Positions 48,501-60,332 of a stretch of DNA of 64,000 nucleotides are shown piece after piece. The stretch spans positions 1-64,000 of the forward strand of contig JAHLTZ010000010.1 of NCBI GenBank assembly GCA_025786725.1, read 5' to 3'. Source of the DNA: Syncephalis fuscata. Lineage: Eukaryota; Zoopagomycota; Zoopagomycetes; Zoopagales; Piptocephalidaceae. The translations under genes and the position numbers were made by a program. Positions within the stretch are counted from its first letter, which is position 1; every line of letters starts with the position of its first letter. The notes under the pieces were generated by a model, which worked only from the letters and a program-made list of their open reading frames with translations, did not search any database and was not told the origin of the DNA.

Positions 48501-51061
48501 ACCGGCTTGTTTACCTATTGGCACGGATGTATTTCCCACTCCAGCTGAACTGGCTGAACAGTACAAGAACATGTTTATACCGTATCGCCTAACGATGAAC
48601 TGGTAGAGAGAACATTTTCAATTCATCAGGATATTGGACAATTTACTGAAACGCTAATTAAAGAGTGATAGCTCAGCGGCTATCACAAGGATTTCAATTA
48701 ATAGATGCAGGATTAATGAAACAGCCACAGCATCGATCATCAGGAGCATTTCTAGCCTCTAATATCAATGATGCCATGAAAACATCATTATTGCACGGTG
48801 GATTGACTAGCTATACAGAAGCGCGTACTTCACCTTTATTGCCATCGCTGCCTTTAGCCTCTTCGTCCTCATCGCTTATATCGGCACAGCCATCAGCGAC
48901 AACTACAACCACCACCAATACCTCTACCTCTAATCATTGGCGATTACCATTCGAACTAGGTCGTAAGGCACATGAATTATATAAAACACCTACTGCCACA
49001 AGTACTGCCAATACGGTGAATAGTACAACGACTTCAATTAATAGTGCGACTAATTCGGCAATCACCTCGAATGCATTGTCGTCATTTGCTGCAACGGCTC
49101 ATTATCTTAGTATGGGTCACCATATTCATCGATTGGTCTATGATCCGGTCAATAGAAATGTTGAAGTTAAACGATATGTACGTAAACTTGATTACTCACC
49201 TGATCCAATCACCTATCGATTTGCCGTATGGCCTAAAGCACAAGATGGATTTGAATCTAAATCGGTTAAATTCAATTATCCACAAGTATCACTGTATAAT
49301 TGGAACTATCTCGATCATTTAGTGGCTGGCTATCAAGAAGAAATGACCGAATCATTACGCTTTTGGCGTACCCGATTTATTCTTATTCCAATGGAGACCG
49401 TAGTGACGAATACACATACGCTTACGAGTACCACAACATCAGATGACAATTTAAATGAAGAAGAAATGCGATTAAATGGATTTACTCGATTCTTGGAACA
49501 ATTTGAACGAGTTCGATGGTCATCTACTCGTGTACAAGCGCCGAATAGTGATAAACGGACTCGCCGACAGCCTATTAACAGTTTGGGTATTTCATTAACT
49601 ACATTTAGTACAACATCGTATTTAGAGAATGAAGCTCGTACACGTTCTAATCACCAATCAGAAACAGCACAGCAACACCAACACCAATCCTATAGTCGCC
49701 GTGCATCATTATTAGCCACTGATACATTATCAAAAGATGCTAAATTAACCTCTATTGCCGTAGCTATTAAAGATCCGGCCTCTGGTGTACGTATGCAGGA
49801 TCGATGGTGGCATTTACGTCTATTTCAAGATGTTTTTTTGGGCAATGAATTGGTCGATTGGTTATTACGCGTATTTGATCAAATTGATACAAGAGCAGAA
49901 GCAGTAGAGTTTGGTAATCAACTAATGGATGCCGGTCTATTTGAGCATTGTACGCATCGACATCGATTATTAGATGGTCACTATTTCTATCGATTACAGG
50001 ATGATTATGCGCCACCACCCTCGAACAGCACACGAGGATGGCTACAGAGAGCAATGCGTATATTACCGAGTGAAACGATACCGGAGACGGCATCAATAGC
50101 TAATTCACTACATTCCACAAATAGTCATAATAATAGTGGCGGCAATAGTGCTTTTAATAGTGTGGCCTCGTCGTTCAAAGGCCCATATCCCGTCGAGTTA
50201 TCCCGTCGTATGATGATTAATCTGGATACACAACAATGGAGTGATCGACAAGAAACGGCCATTCTTCATTATGATGTGGTGCATAATCCACGTAATTGTT
50301 ATCATTTCCAATTAAATTGGTTAGGCTGTACTGCTCATTTAATTGAAGATTTATTACAATCATGGGCTAGAACCGCGGAAAAGTGTGGACTACGATTAGT
50401 GGAGGCGCCGGTGGATCAAGAGAGACCCGACGCCGATGACAATCCATTCCAGTCACCGGTAGAGATTAACTTGGCCATAGCACCACCATCTACGATTGAA
50501 TTAAAGAAACGATTACCCGTGTCGGTAGCAGTACCGGATACATTCTTTGAAGTTGAATTAGCTAAACATTTTGGATTTATTTTAGATGTTGAAGCAGACA
50601 CATCAATTCCATCAGATATTCAAGTTATTTACTCATATCATCATAATCCATACAGATATGCGCAATATGTTCATCAATCAGGCGTGGCCTTTATTATGGT
50701 GTGTAAAGAGCCACATAGTTATTTATGGGTCAACAATCGACTCTATACATCCCATGTATATCATCAACAACAACAGCAGCAGCAACAGCAACATCAACAT
50801 TTGTCTGGATCACTATTAAGCGGATCTTCACGTATATCATCTTCGTCATCGATGGCCTATCCAGATCCGGATAAACTTCGACAGGAATTTGTAGCCTTTT
50901 GTCAAAACAAACAGAGATTACAAGAGTTTTGGAATCATACTATTGATACGCTATTGGCCACTTCAGATGTTGAAGCTATTACTACCGATGGACCTGAACG
51001 TATTCAAGCACCTGATATACTCGATTCACGCGATGTAGTACTAGCCAGAACCAAGGAATAA
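45541..51061 (+). CDS. IML1: Iml1/DEPDC5, GATOR1 (SEACIT) subunit (six frame breaks)
   Basis: Iml1/DEPDC5 is the subunit of the Rag/Gtr GAP complex that restrains TORC1 at the vacuole. Exons 45541-45788, 45847-45917, 45986-46171, 46221-47979 and 48041-51061. N-terminal MEGKVCKLWVHNERFSSKEV and FRDQYLGRNDMWRLRLSLIG are followed by the Iml1 domain: FFILIQMSKEMWEFDDDGQL, YINRD-type HYVDRDLLRTGQAIMVLTPG and GIALDLVCLDQIPLHAAPLF. Then Ser/Gln-rich stretches, LCTPACLPIGTDVFPTPAEL, a DEP domain (MQDRWWHLRLFQDVFLGNEL, LVDWLLRVFDQ) and the conserved C-terminal part with a late Gln tract (50765-50790). Single bases are missing at about 45635, 46500, 47025, 47480, 48567 and 48665. Each joint restores family sequence, so I read it as one functional gene. 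Confidence 0.92.
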
Positions 51062-51192
51062 TATCCATAGTGTTAATATTTGTATTTCATTTATACCCAT
51101 AAGTGGGATGTTTATAATTGTATTGTCGTATTAATGAGTATTAATAAACAATTAAATATAAATGTAATCATGATTTATTTATCAATTAAGAT

Positions 51193-51907
51193 CTAAGCAG
51201 TAGCAGAAGTAGAAGTAGTAGAGGTAGATGTTGGCATACGATAATGACCTAGATCAACAAGATCAAAACGGCGTTTACGTGGCAATGTTGGATCCACGGG
51301 GAATTTATCTTCTCTCTCTAATGCAATGCCTACGTATTTTCTTTTTGGATATTTAGGATTGTATAGAATTTGACATAGCCATCAATAAGGGCGTATAATG
51401 TATGATCACGTCCCATACCAACCTATAATATATAATATATAATATATAATATATAGTATTAGTATATATATATGTATGTATGTATTGGATATGTAATTAT
51501 TGATTACTACTTACATTGACACCAGGGTGGAATTGTGTACCGCGTTGACGTATAATAATATTACCAGGAATGACTGGATGATCTATTGATAACATAATAA
51601 ATATTTGTATTAAAGTGTCTATATTTCTATTACCTTGATGTTTCTTAACACCTAGTCGACGACCTGCCGAATCACGACCATTTCTTGAAGAACCACCGCT
51701 ACGTTTGGTAGCCCAACGAATCTGTTGTACACCTAGTATTTATATACTACAGATCAGTACTGAATCACGTATTTATTTACTACTTATTGATTATGGCATT
51801 TACTTACTGTGAATCACAGCCAGACAAGGAAGTGTAGCCCGAACAATTACGTTAGAGGCAAGTCCCGTAACCGTTGGTGATTGACGGAAAATGGCCGGTA
51901 GTAGCAT
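51193..51907 (-). CDS. Mitochondrial large-subunit ribosomal protein bL27m (one frame break)
   Basis: Component of the mitochondrial 54S ribosomal subunit near the peptidyl-transferase centre. Exons 51907-51808, 51732-51634, 51582-51515 and 51422-51193. The core is [20 protein letters not shown] followed by LGVKKHQGD, then [20 protein letters not shown] and [19 protein letters not shown], the bL27 signature. The N-terminus resembles a mitochondrial presequence. After VKFY one base is missing (about 51360); the shifted frame continues [13 protein letters not shown] and ends with a Thr/Ser tail at 51193. The C-terminal extension [15 protein letters not shown] fits fungal bL27m. Divergent from GET5 with 344 bp between starts. 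Confidence 0.9.
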
Positions 51908-52251
51908 GACGTTGAATATTCGAGTAATCAAACAAGAAAGAAAAAAGTGCTGAATTACAAGTAAATATTTATAAATACTAATTAAATTAAATTAATATTA
52001 TTTAATTATAATAAAATGGATGTATTAGTGATTTCCTATACTTTTATCTCTCTCTTCTTTAACACCAACAACAGTAGTGAATATACGTGTAGAAACAGAA
52101 GGACACTAGGCTTAGCTAGTTTACTATTATAAATAAGCTTTGCTTTCTATTTGTTGTGCTGCTTATTAGCAAATAAGACATTATTTTTACTCTTCATCTT
52201 GACTGATTCAATCTATCTATCTATCTATCTAAATTGATTACTACATACAAT
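51908..52251. promoter_or_regulatory. Bidirectional promoter region bL27m / GET5
   Basis: Both genes start outward from this 344-bp gap. It holds a T/C-rich stretch and a (CTAT)n microsatellite at about 52213-52230 close to the GET5 start. No named element can be assigned. Confidence 0.5.
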
Positions 52252-53215
52252 ATGACTACTGAAGTTGCTTTTCTCGAGGTAAATAGACTAATAAATAGAC
52301 TAATAAATGGCTTTAATAAATGGCTTTAATAATAATAAACAATATCTATTAACTAATGCGATGGTACTAACGTAACAACCATATAGGAATTCTACAGTTT
52401 ACTAGCACCCCGTGCCAAAGTGGACCGTCCATGGCAGATACGCACCTCTCCGCATTTGCTATCTGTGGTAAATATAGATTGACTGAAAACAAAACCTGTT
52501 ACTTACCAAACAACAACCAGTATGAACTACCCAGTAGTGGAGATACAAACGCCAAAGGTGTGGATGCCAGGTCGGCAACGGGTACAACAGAAGGTAAGTA
52601 CTATCCAGATACTATAGTATATTTAGCAATATGAAACGAATACAGTTACTGCTTTGCTCGTTTATTATATTACAATGACTAATATGGCTAACACAAACAG
52701 ACGCCAAGAAATCAATTGAGGTATGCGTGAAACTGTTAAAACCACCCGCGGCCCATCGAATGCTCCTTGAACCAGAGGATACGGTAACATCGATTTTAGA
52801 CAAGCTTGTAAGCCGTGGTGTGGCCCCAGAAAAGTCGGCCATTCGACTAATTCTTAAAGGCAAAGTGCTCATATCATCTCGGACCATTCGCGACTGTGGT
52901 ATAACCAATGGTGCAGTAATTCATGCAACAGTTAAATCGGCACCTACTGAACAACAACAACCACAGCCATCATCGTCATCAATTTCGGAATCAGATCAAA
53001 TTGATAAGAATTGTTTGAGCGAGAATAATGATCATTCGATACCGTCGATTGGTGCTAGTACGACCTTAGTTGCATCTACGCTTAACGCCGAGGATTTCTG
53101 GATTTCACTCGCAGCATATTTGCGTGGTCAGTTCTCTAGTGAAGCGGAGACCCTTACTGCACTACAACTGTTTCGTGATGCCTGGCGTTCGGCAAACGCT
53201 CGAACAAACGAATAG
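52252..53215 (+). CDS. GET5: Ubiquitin-like protein, Get5/Mdy2 (UBL4A) type
   Basis: Get5/UBL4A links Get4 to Sgt2 and passes tail-anchored proteins to Get3. Exons 52252-52278, 52387-52467, 52521-52593 and 52701-53215. The N-terminus MTTEVAFLEEFYSLLAPRAK resembles the Get4-binding part. The ubiquitin-like fold follows (EVCVKLLKPPAAHRMLLEPE, SAIRLILKGKVL, RDCGITNGAVIHATV). After a Gln/Ser linker comes DFWISLAAYLRGQFSSEAET then FRDAW, like the TUGS dimerisation segment of UBL4A. The protein ends soon after it. The family assignment rests on domain order; a different UBL adaptor is possible. Confidence 0.72.
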
Positions 53216-53905
53216 CATGATAGATCGAATAAAAATGCACGTTTATGTATGATGTATACTTGTATGTGCCTATTTTACTATATATATATATGTATGTATG
53301 TGTGTGTGTGTTCCTATCAGTGTGTGTATTTGTGTGTGTATTTGTGTGTGTGTGGATGTGGTTTGGACTGAGACCGGAATCCAGCCTAAATAAAAATCTA
53401 TAGAATATTCTAAATAGAATACAATGTTCTTTCTATTCACATTCTATCCTATACACACGCACCTTGGAAAACTCTACCCGTTACTTCTTTATATGTATGA
53501 GCGCCCAAGCATTGTAGCGCACACACACACATCTACCGCTATATTTACTTATTGTTGTTGCATACGCTTTTTTCTTTGAATTGGAACTGATTGACTTGTT
53601 TTATCCTTTCATTACTGCGAATATTGGCGCATTTCATTTCTTCACTGTAAACAACCAGTACTTTGCCAGTTTTCTTTCTAATAGCAAGCACAATAGCAGT
53701 AGACACTTTTACTACTACTATTACTACTACTACTACCACGATAACAATAAGAGCAAACGCAATAGTACGTTATTCTTTTCATAGCAGTACTTTTCACTTG
53801 TCTCTACTCTTTTTTATTTGACTTGTTTCTGTTGTCGGCCACTAGTCCATGCTGTGCACTGGTCTTTACACACCTTATTCCTTTTAACAATCTACTGTTT
53901 CTCTC
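53216..53905. repeat. Intergenic DNA with TG-type microsatellites
   Basis: (AT)n, (GTAT)n and (TG)n tracts run from about 53279 to 53355. A short (CA)n tract is at about 53521, and (CTA)n at about 53709-53737. Leader of the HSF gene on the right. No gene seen. Confidence 0.6.
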
Positions 53906-55624
53906 ATGCAACACGATCTGACGTCTACCAATAGTCACTATAGTACGATTGGTGCTGAAAGTATTATAACTATGGACAAGCGCTTTAGTCTTGATTTGTC
54001 GGCGTCGTCGCTTTTGTCGTTACCACTTCAATCGAGACTTTCACCTGGAACGAACAATGGCACACAGTAACATCACCGACCACAGCAACAACAGCAACAA
54101 CAATAACAGGTCTTGAACAACACATCAATATTGGCCATGGTGGACATCAACGCTCACATAGCTTTTCTGCATCTCCTTCGCCGTCACTATCGGCACCTTC
54201 TTCTTCATCGCGTTCTCCATCTCCGTCAAGTCCCACTGGAACAAACAAGAATGGAAATAGTCCAACATTTGTGCACAAATTACACACGTAAGTAGCATGT
54301 AGGCATATATCCAGCGAATATACACCTACATAATTGCTATATATAATATATAATATATACTAATATTTTATTTTATTTCTTATTAATAGCATGGTAACTG
54401 ATAAAAAGCACCAGCATCTTATTTCATGGAATTTCTCGGGTACATCATTTGTTGTTAATAATATTACCGAGTTTGCACGCAGTGTATTACCAGAACATTT
54501 TAAGCATAGTAATTTCTCAAGTTTTGTTCGACAACTTAATATGTAAGTTTTGATACAGATGGTGGTTAATTAATCATCGCCTAGTTGCTATAGTAGTAAT
54601 AGCACGTGTCTGCCTAGACAGTGAATTTAAAATGACGAAATAGATTGCTAATTCCCGTTCTATTAGGTATGGGTTTCACAAAGTAAACAAATCTCCACGC
54701 GGCCACCGCACCACCGCAGAAAGCCAAGTCTGGGAATTTTCCCATTCCAAATTTATTCGTGGCCAACCCGAACTGCTAGATGACATTAAGCGGAAATCGT
54801 TGGAATCGGAGTCTCTTCGCAGGGAAACCGGCGATTTACAATCACAAGTAGCAGTCATGCAAGTAACGCAATCGGATATGATACAACAAATATCGCATTT
54901 ACAAGAAAATTTTACCGAAGTAGTACGTGAATTGGCGGAGACGAAACGACGTCAAAGTGTACAGCAGCATTTATTGAAATCAGTTTTGGATTATTTACAA
55001 AGTCAAAATACACCACGTAAGTAATAATAGATGAGTAATATTGATGTTGTTAATATTTATTAATTGGTTTACTATTGGATTAACATATTTGCTTGTTATT
55101 TATTTACTAATACAGTTTTTCCCGCCGGTTTTGATCTTGACAAAATGGAGGCAAAGACTGAACCGGAACGACCATCGATTTACATTACAAATGCAGATGC
55201 TGCACATTCGAACTTTTTCGGACAACACGCAGCACACGGGCATAACGCACGCGTTCTTACTGTGCAGACAACACATCTTGACAATGGGGCAGCCGTAGCC
55301 GCAGCCGCAGCAGCCTCGGGCAATCTATCCGCTGCTGCATCGCCGACCTACCGTGAGGCATCACCTATCATTACACAACAGCAGTTCCAGGCACAGTCGT
55401 ATCTCAATGCCCATGCTAATGCGGCTATGCAAGCATCGCTAGCCAGTGGCCAATTGGCGGCTTATAATCAAGCTATTGGTACGCCATTACCGCCATCGCC
55501 CGTACCTAGCTCACCTATGGGCGCACCGCTATCGGACGATGATAGCCGCCGACAAACCACTATATTATATCCTGCTTCACCAGGCATCCATCCTGATATG
55601 GCAAGTCCTTTTTACCAAATGTAA
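53906..55624 (+). CDS. Heat-shock-factor-type transcription factor (one frame break)
   Basis: HSF-type DNA-binding proteins act on nGAAn repeats. Exons 53906-54287, 54390-54542, 54667-55016 and 55116-55624. A Ser/Thr/Gln-rich N-terminus leads to FVHKLHTMV, then HLISWNFSGTSFVVNNITEF, HFKHSNFSSFVRQLNMYGFH and WEFSHSKFIRGQPELL, the complete HSF DNA-binding domain; the intron within LNM|YGFHK is at a position common in fungi. A coiled-coil oligomerisation part follows (SLRRETGDLQSQVAVMQVTQ, MIQQISHLQENFTEVVREL). The C-terminus is Ala/Pro/Ser-rich. One base is missing at about 54066 in the low-complexity N-terminus. Could be Hsf1 or an Sfl1/Mga1-like paralogue. Confidence 0.9.
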
Positions 55625-56037
55625 TTCGTGTATCTTTTCTGTTGCCAATTTTAACTCTGGGATTTATTAATAACTCGTTTATAAAATGATAATTATACCA
55701 ATAAATATTAACATGATTAACATTGTTATAATTATTATTGATGTTATTGCTATTAAAAGCATTAAAAGTGTAATAAACACGATTAATATTACAATTAGCA
55801 TATTACAATTATATGCGGAATAACAATTAGCTACTAATGAAAGAAATAGGCAAAATTCCTTTTCTTCCCACGGCCTGTGCCTTACTTGTCTCCTTCTTAT
55901 GTGGTGATGATCCCCACTTATAATCCACCACCTCATTTTTATTATTGTTACTACACGAACTGTGTCGTCTTTAGTTGCTTTTACACCTTTTTACTCTTGG
56001 TTTTACTGACGTGTCGGTTACATTAAAGCAACGAACT
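55625..56037. other. Intergenic DNA
   Basis: AT-rich 3' region of the HSF gene and the promoter of the E2 gene; nothing else recognised. Confidence 0.5.
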
Positions 56038-57742
56038 ATGCGTGTTCCATTAAATATGCTATTATCGCGTACTACGCGCATTACTACGACTGCAAATAAA
56101 TGTAGACACGTATTGCGTTATTCTAAGCCGCTTTCTATTGTACCGTCGTCCAGTCTATCCGGTCTATCCAGTCGGTCTTATTTAACAGCACGTCGACCAA
56201 TAAGCTTGACAGTGTCGAATGTTCGGCATTTTCATGCTACGCCACTGATGAATAAAGCATACCTACTGGCTGATATCGGAGAAGGTATTACAGAGTGTGA
56301 GATAATTCAATGGTAAGCTGTAGCTATTCCTGATAATAATGTGTTATTACTAACTTTCTATGTTAATATAAACTGCACTGTGTTGTATTAAAGGTTTGTT
56401 AAACCAGGTTCAGTAATTGCGCAATTCGACAAAATATGTGAAGTTCAATCGGATAAAGCCACCGTTGAGATTACGTCACGTTATGACGGTACAGTAAAAA
56501 CGCTACACTATAAGGTTGGAGAGATGGCACAAGTGGGCCAGCCATTAATTGAAATCACCACCAGCGATGAAGATGCGGATACAAGTAGTGCTGCTACTCC
56601 CACGCCGACCGCACCTGAGACGACGCCGTCAAGTAAGAGTGAGTTGGCGGCACAGCCAGCAGTATCGAGTAGTGCAGCCGGTACTGGTACCGCTTCACAG
56701 GCTCATTTAGCAACACCGGCTGTACGTCGAGTAGCCCGCGAAAATAGCATTGATTTAGCCACTGTTCAAGGCACTGGTAAAGGAGGTCGAGTGCTTAAAG
56801 AAGATGTACTTCGACATATGTCTGGAGAAAAGCCAATTGCAACATCTACGACAGCTACACCATCGAGTAAGTATTATTTATTAATATACTATAGTACAAC
56901 TATTAATGACACGATTAATATTATTAGCACCAATAGCGCCACAAAGATCAGTTCCTATTACTACACCAATGATGAAACAAGTAGCAGGCAATGCAGCTCA
57001 ATCATTAACACCTATACAACGATCAATGTTTAAAGCAATGTCACGTTCATTGCAAATTCCACACTTTGGTTATTCAGATGAAATATCAATGGAAGCGTGT
57101 AACGAGTTACGTACAAGTATTAATCGAGAATTGGCTCTAAAGACCACTGGCTCTGAACTGCAAAGGATATCGTATATGCCAATTCTTATTAAAGCACTTT
57201 CAACAGCTCTACGCGACTATCCCATTCTTAATGCCTGTATTATCGATGGACACGATCCAGCTCAGGCCAAGATACAGTATCGTGAAGCGCATAACGTTGG
57301 CATTGCCATGGATACACCGGCCGGTCTTGTAGTTCCGAATATTAAACGAGTACAGGATAAATCGATCTTGGAGATTGCTGCCGAACTAAAACGGCTACAA
57401 GAAGCCGGTCAAAAGAATGGCCTACAGCCCAGTGACTTTGCCGATGGTACAATTTCTTTCTCGAATATTGGAGTCATTGGTGGCACGTATCTATCACCAG
57501 TGCTTGTATCGAGTGAAGTGTGTATTGGTGCTATTGGCAAGATCCAACGTCTACCACGCTTCAAATCAATTGTCGATCCAGTGACAGGTGAAGTGACGGA
57601 ACGAGTCATTGCCCAACATATTATGAATATCAGTTGGTCGGCAGATCATCGAGTTATTGATGGAGCGACAGTTGCTCGTTTCAGTGAAACTTGGCGAAGT
57701 CTTGTTGAAAATCCATCGATGTTTTTGGCGAATATGAAATAA
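56038..57742 (+). CDS. Lipoamide acyltransferase E2 of the branched-chain 2-oxo acid dehydrogenase complex
   Basis: Mitochondrial E2 core transferring branched acyl groups from lipoamide to CoA in Val/Leu/Ile breakdown. Exons 56038-56312, 56394-56866 and 56928-57742, about 520 residues. A Ser/Arg-rich presequence ends near [16 protein letters not shown]. The lipoyl domain has [19 protein letters not shown] with the lipoylated Lys in SDKA. Next is an Ala/Pro/Ser/Thr linker, then the E3/E1-binding domain ([33 protein letters not shown]) and the catalytic domain with [28 protein letters not shown] and the active-site [22 protein letters not shown] and the lipoyl-domain sequence favour DBT over pyruvate or 2-oxoglutarate E2. 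No frame break. Distribution of this pathway among fungi is patchy. Confidence 0.9.
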
Positions 57743-57889
57743 ATAAGCCCGTTGAAAGGTGTTTATATTAATTTAGGGGAAAGTGTTCAAATGGCGTGTT
57801 GTTAATTAACTATTTTATTTTATTAATATTATTCTTTATTGTGCATCTTTTACACTTTTCCTTTACTATTCATAACAAGATGCGTACCG

Positions 57890-58679
57890 ACGAAGATTTC
57901 TACGTCCGTTATTAGTAAGTTACTAATATCAACTATAATTGAATTCATCTACTGATGAATGATCAATACACTATATAGTACTGGTCATACGGGAAAGCAT
58001 GGCCATGAATTTCTTGAATTTGAATTTCGTGGTGATGGTCGTTGCCGTTATGCCAACAACTCCAACTATCGTAATGAATCGTTGATCCGCAAGGAAGGTT
58101 AGTTGGCATATAAGATCGCTTATTGTATTTACTGAATAAACGATTAGTTACGGTTAGCCCATTGATGATCAAGGAATTAAAGCGTATTATCAAAGAGAGC
58201 GAGATTCTAAAGTAAGTAACTGTAGTAGTATTACGTATAAATAACCATATCATTAATACAATATTTACTGTCAATGCAATAATCTATAGGGAAGATGATA
58301 AGTTTGGCCACGTAAGAATGTTGTTGGTCGACAAGAATTAGAAATTCGCTTTGGTAATGAGCATATTTCATTTGAAGTAAGTTATACGCGTATTAATAGC
58401 AATACTGTATATAGTAGACATCAATATATATATATATATATATACTAATGCGATTTACTTTGTAATATAGACGGCAAAGATCGGTGCATTGGCCGATGTA
58501 CAAGACAGTAAAGATCCAGAAGGTCTTCGTGTTTTCTACTATCTAGTTCAAGATTTGAAATGTTTAGTATTTTCATTAATCTCGCTTCATTTCAAGGTAG
58601 GTTATTGATATATATATACATAATATATGATGTAGTGTAATAATACTAACATGAATTTATTTAGATTAAACCCATTTAA
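57890..58679 (+). CDS. MAGO: Mago nashi, exon-junction complex core (one frame break)
   Basis: Mago pairs with Y14 and locks eIF4A3 on spliced mRNA. Exons 57890-57914, 57979-58097, 58148-58211, 58290-58376, 58471-58596 and 58665-58679, about 145 residues, the usual size. The sequence is strongly conserved: [56 protein letters not shown], then (after the break) [39 protein letters not shown] and the last exon IKPI. One T is missing at about 58315 (AAGTTT|GGCCA), replacing the expected Phe-Trp-Pro. The gene is consistent with an active EJC in this intron-rich genome. Confidence 0.95.
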
Positions 58680-59068
58680 AATGACCTTTAATAAATAAGA
58701 ATGCTACTATTAATATTGTAAATGTATTTATTCTATCTTTGTATATACAATATGAATTACGTCACAATTCTATAGAAAATAGTCATACAAATCATAGACT
58801 GATAAACGAATATAAATGATGTGGGTGATCAAATGACCACGATAGTGTGATCACACACACACACACACACACATCCACATATCCACATATTATATCTATC
58901 TATTTATTACGACAGATATTGCTGTCGTCATCTTCTTCTTACTATTCATCTCTAGGATCTTCGTTTTCTTTGATTCTTTCATTCTTTAACCGCAACAACC
59001 AGGCCTATTTCTAAAAGGCTTTATATTTTTTGTCCAGTGTATCTGTTTTACTAGTTGAGGTGTTTAAA
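58680..59068. repeat. Intergenic DNA with (CA)n tract
   Basis: A (CA)n microsatellite sits at about 58853-58873, followed by T/C-rich sequence leading into the V-ATPase gene. Confidence 0.6.
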
Positions 59069-60172
59069 ATGTCGAGTTCTCATCCTCTCAATGATTCGGA
59101 AGTAGATGCGGAAATGGATAAGCTGGCAAGTATTGCTATTGTTGTTTATGAGCTATTTAATAACCGCCTACTTGTCTATTATGCTTATAGATTGGTTTCA
59201 TTAAGAAAGATGCCAAGGATAAGGCTCAGGAAATTAAGGACAAGGTAAGCTGACGAGACTTCAGTAGCTTTGTATTAATAATAGTGATAGGCCGATGAAG
59301 AATTCCAAATTAGTATGGTAAATAAATCCATGTAGTAGTTCACATTTAGTGATACTAATCATTAATGGTTTATAGGCCAAAATTGTGATGCAAGAATCAT
59401 TGCAAATCGATGCTACGGCCCAGCGAAAGATGAAACAGGCTGAAGTACAAAAGAAAATGTAAGTAAATCGATGGTGAATTATAGTAAATAATAATGACCA
59501 TACTATGTTTAAATAAAATACACAGTGCCCAGTCTACATTGATCAATAAGGCACGTTTACAAACACTGGCTGAACGCGAGAATCTACTCAATGAACTATT
59601 TGAGTCAGTTCGTAACGAGTTGAGACTTATTCCTACTGGCAATGAAGCATCCTATCGCACACTAGTGAAAGATCTACTTTTACAGGTAGGTTATAGTAGC
59701 TTAATTGACTATTTAATATACTTATATAAAAATAGAGCTTTTTCCAATTGATGGAAAAGGAAATCAGTGTTACTTGCCGCGAGGAAGATGTTAGCCTGGT
59801 TGAAGCAGCTATGAGCGAGGCCAAACAAGAATACGAGAATACGGCGCGTCAAATCATCGAGCCGGTCATTGATCACGACAACTATTTGCCCAAAACAAGG
59901 TAAGCCAATGGAATTTATGGTAAACACCACTGATAACAATATAATTGATAATAGTGCGGGTGGGTCATTGTGTCTGCATTAGATGGCCGTATTAAATGTT
60001 CTAATACACTTGAAAGTCGATTGGATTTGTTATCTGAGCAGGTAATTACTAATATGATATTGCTATTATTGTGGAACTATCATTTTAAACTGTATTTATA
60101 TTTATTTAGATGTTGCCCGATATTCGTATTCTATTATTTGGTCCATCTCCTTCACGTCGATTCTACAACTAG
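59069..60172 (+). CDS. VMA4: V-type proton ATPase subunit E (one frame break)
   Basis: Peripheral-stalk subunit of the vacuolar H+-ATPase. Eight exons: 59069-59125, 59191-59244, 59291-59317, 59376-59458, 59526-59685, 59736-59899, 59955-60041 and 60110-60172. The N-terminus DSEVDAEMDKLIGFIKKDAK and DKAQEIKDKADEEF start the long helix, followed by QSTLINKARLQTLAERENLL. The C-terminal globular part has CREEDVSLVEAAM, KCSNTLESRLDLLSEQMLPD and ends FGPSPSRRFYN, all family-typical. The first intron begins with GC (CTG|GCAAGT). One G is missing at about 59964 in the conserved AGGV (GGTGGG|TCATT). Confidence 0.92.
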
Positions 60173-60332
60173 GTGCGCTACTCATTCTGTTGCTATGGGG
60201 CATTGGCTAGTTTCTTTACAAAGAACCGAGATCATTTATGCTGTGATGCCATTTGATGATCCATGGACATTGATGGTGACTTTTGCTATTAAATGATGAT
60301 GTTGAGTTTATTTAAAATGAATAAATTCTCGT

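Noticed and set aside
45541-51061. IML1 as a pseudogene
   Set aside because: All breaks are single-base deletions, no in-frame nonsense or large loss is seen, and the same kind of break affects MAGO, VMA4 and HEM1, which are expected to be essential or nearly so.
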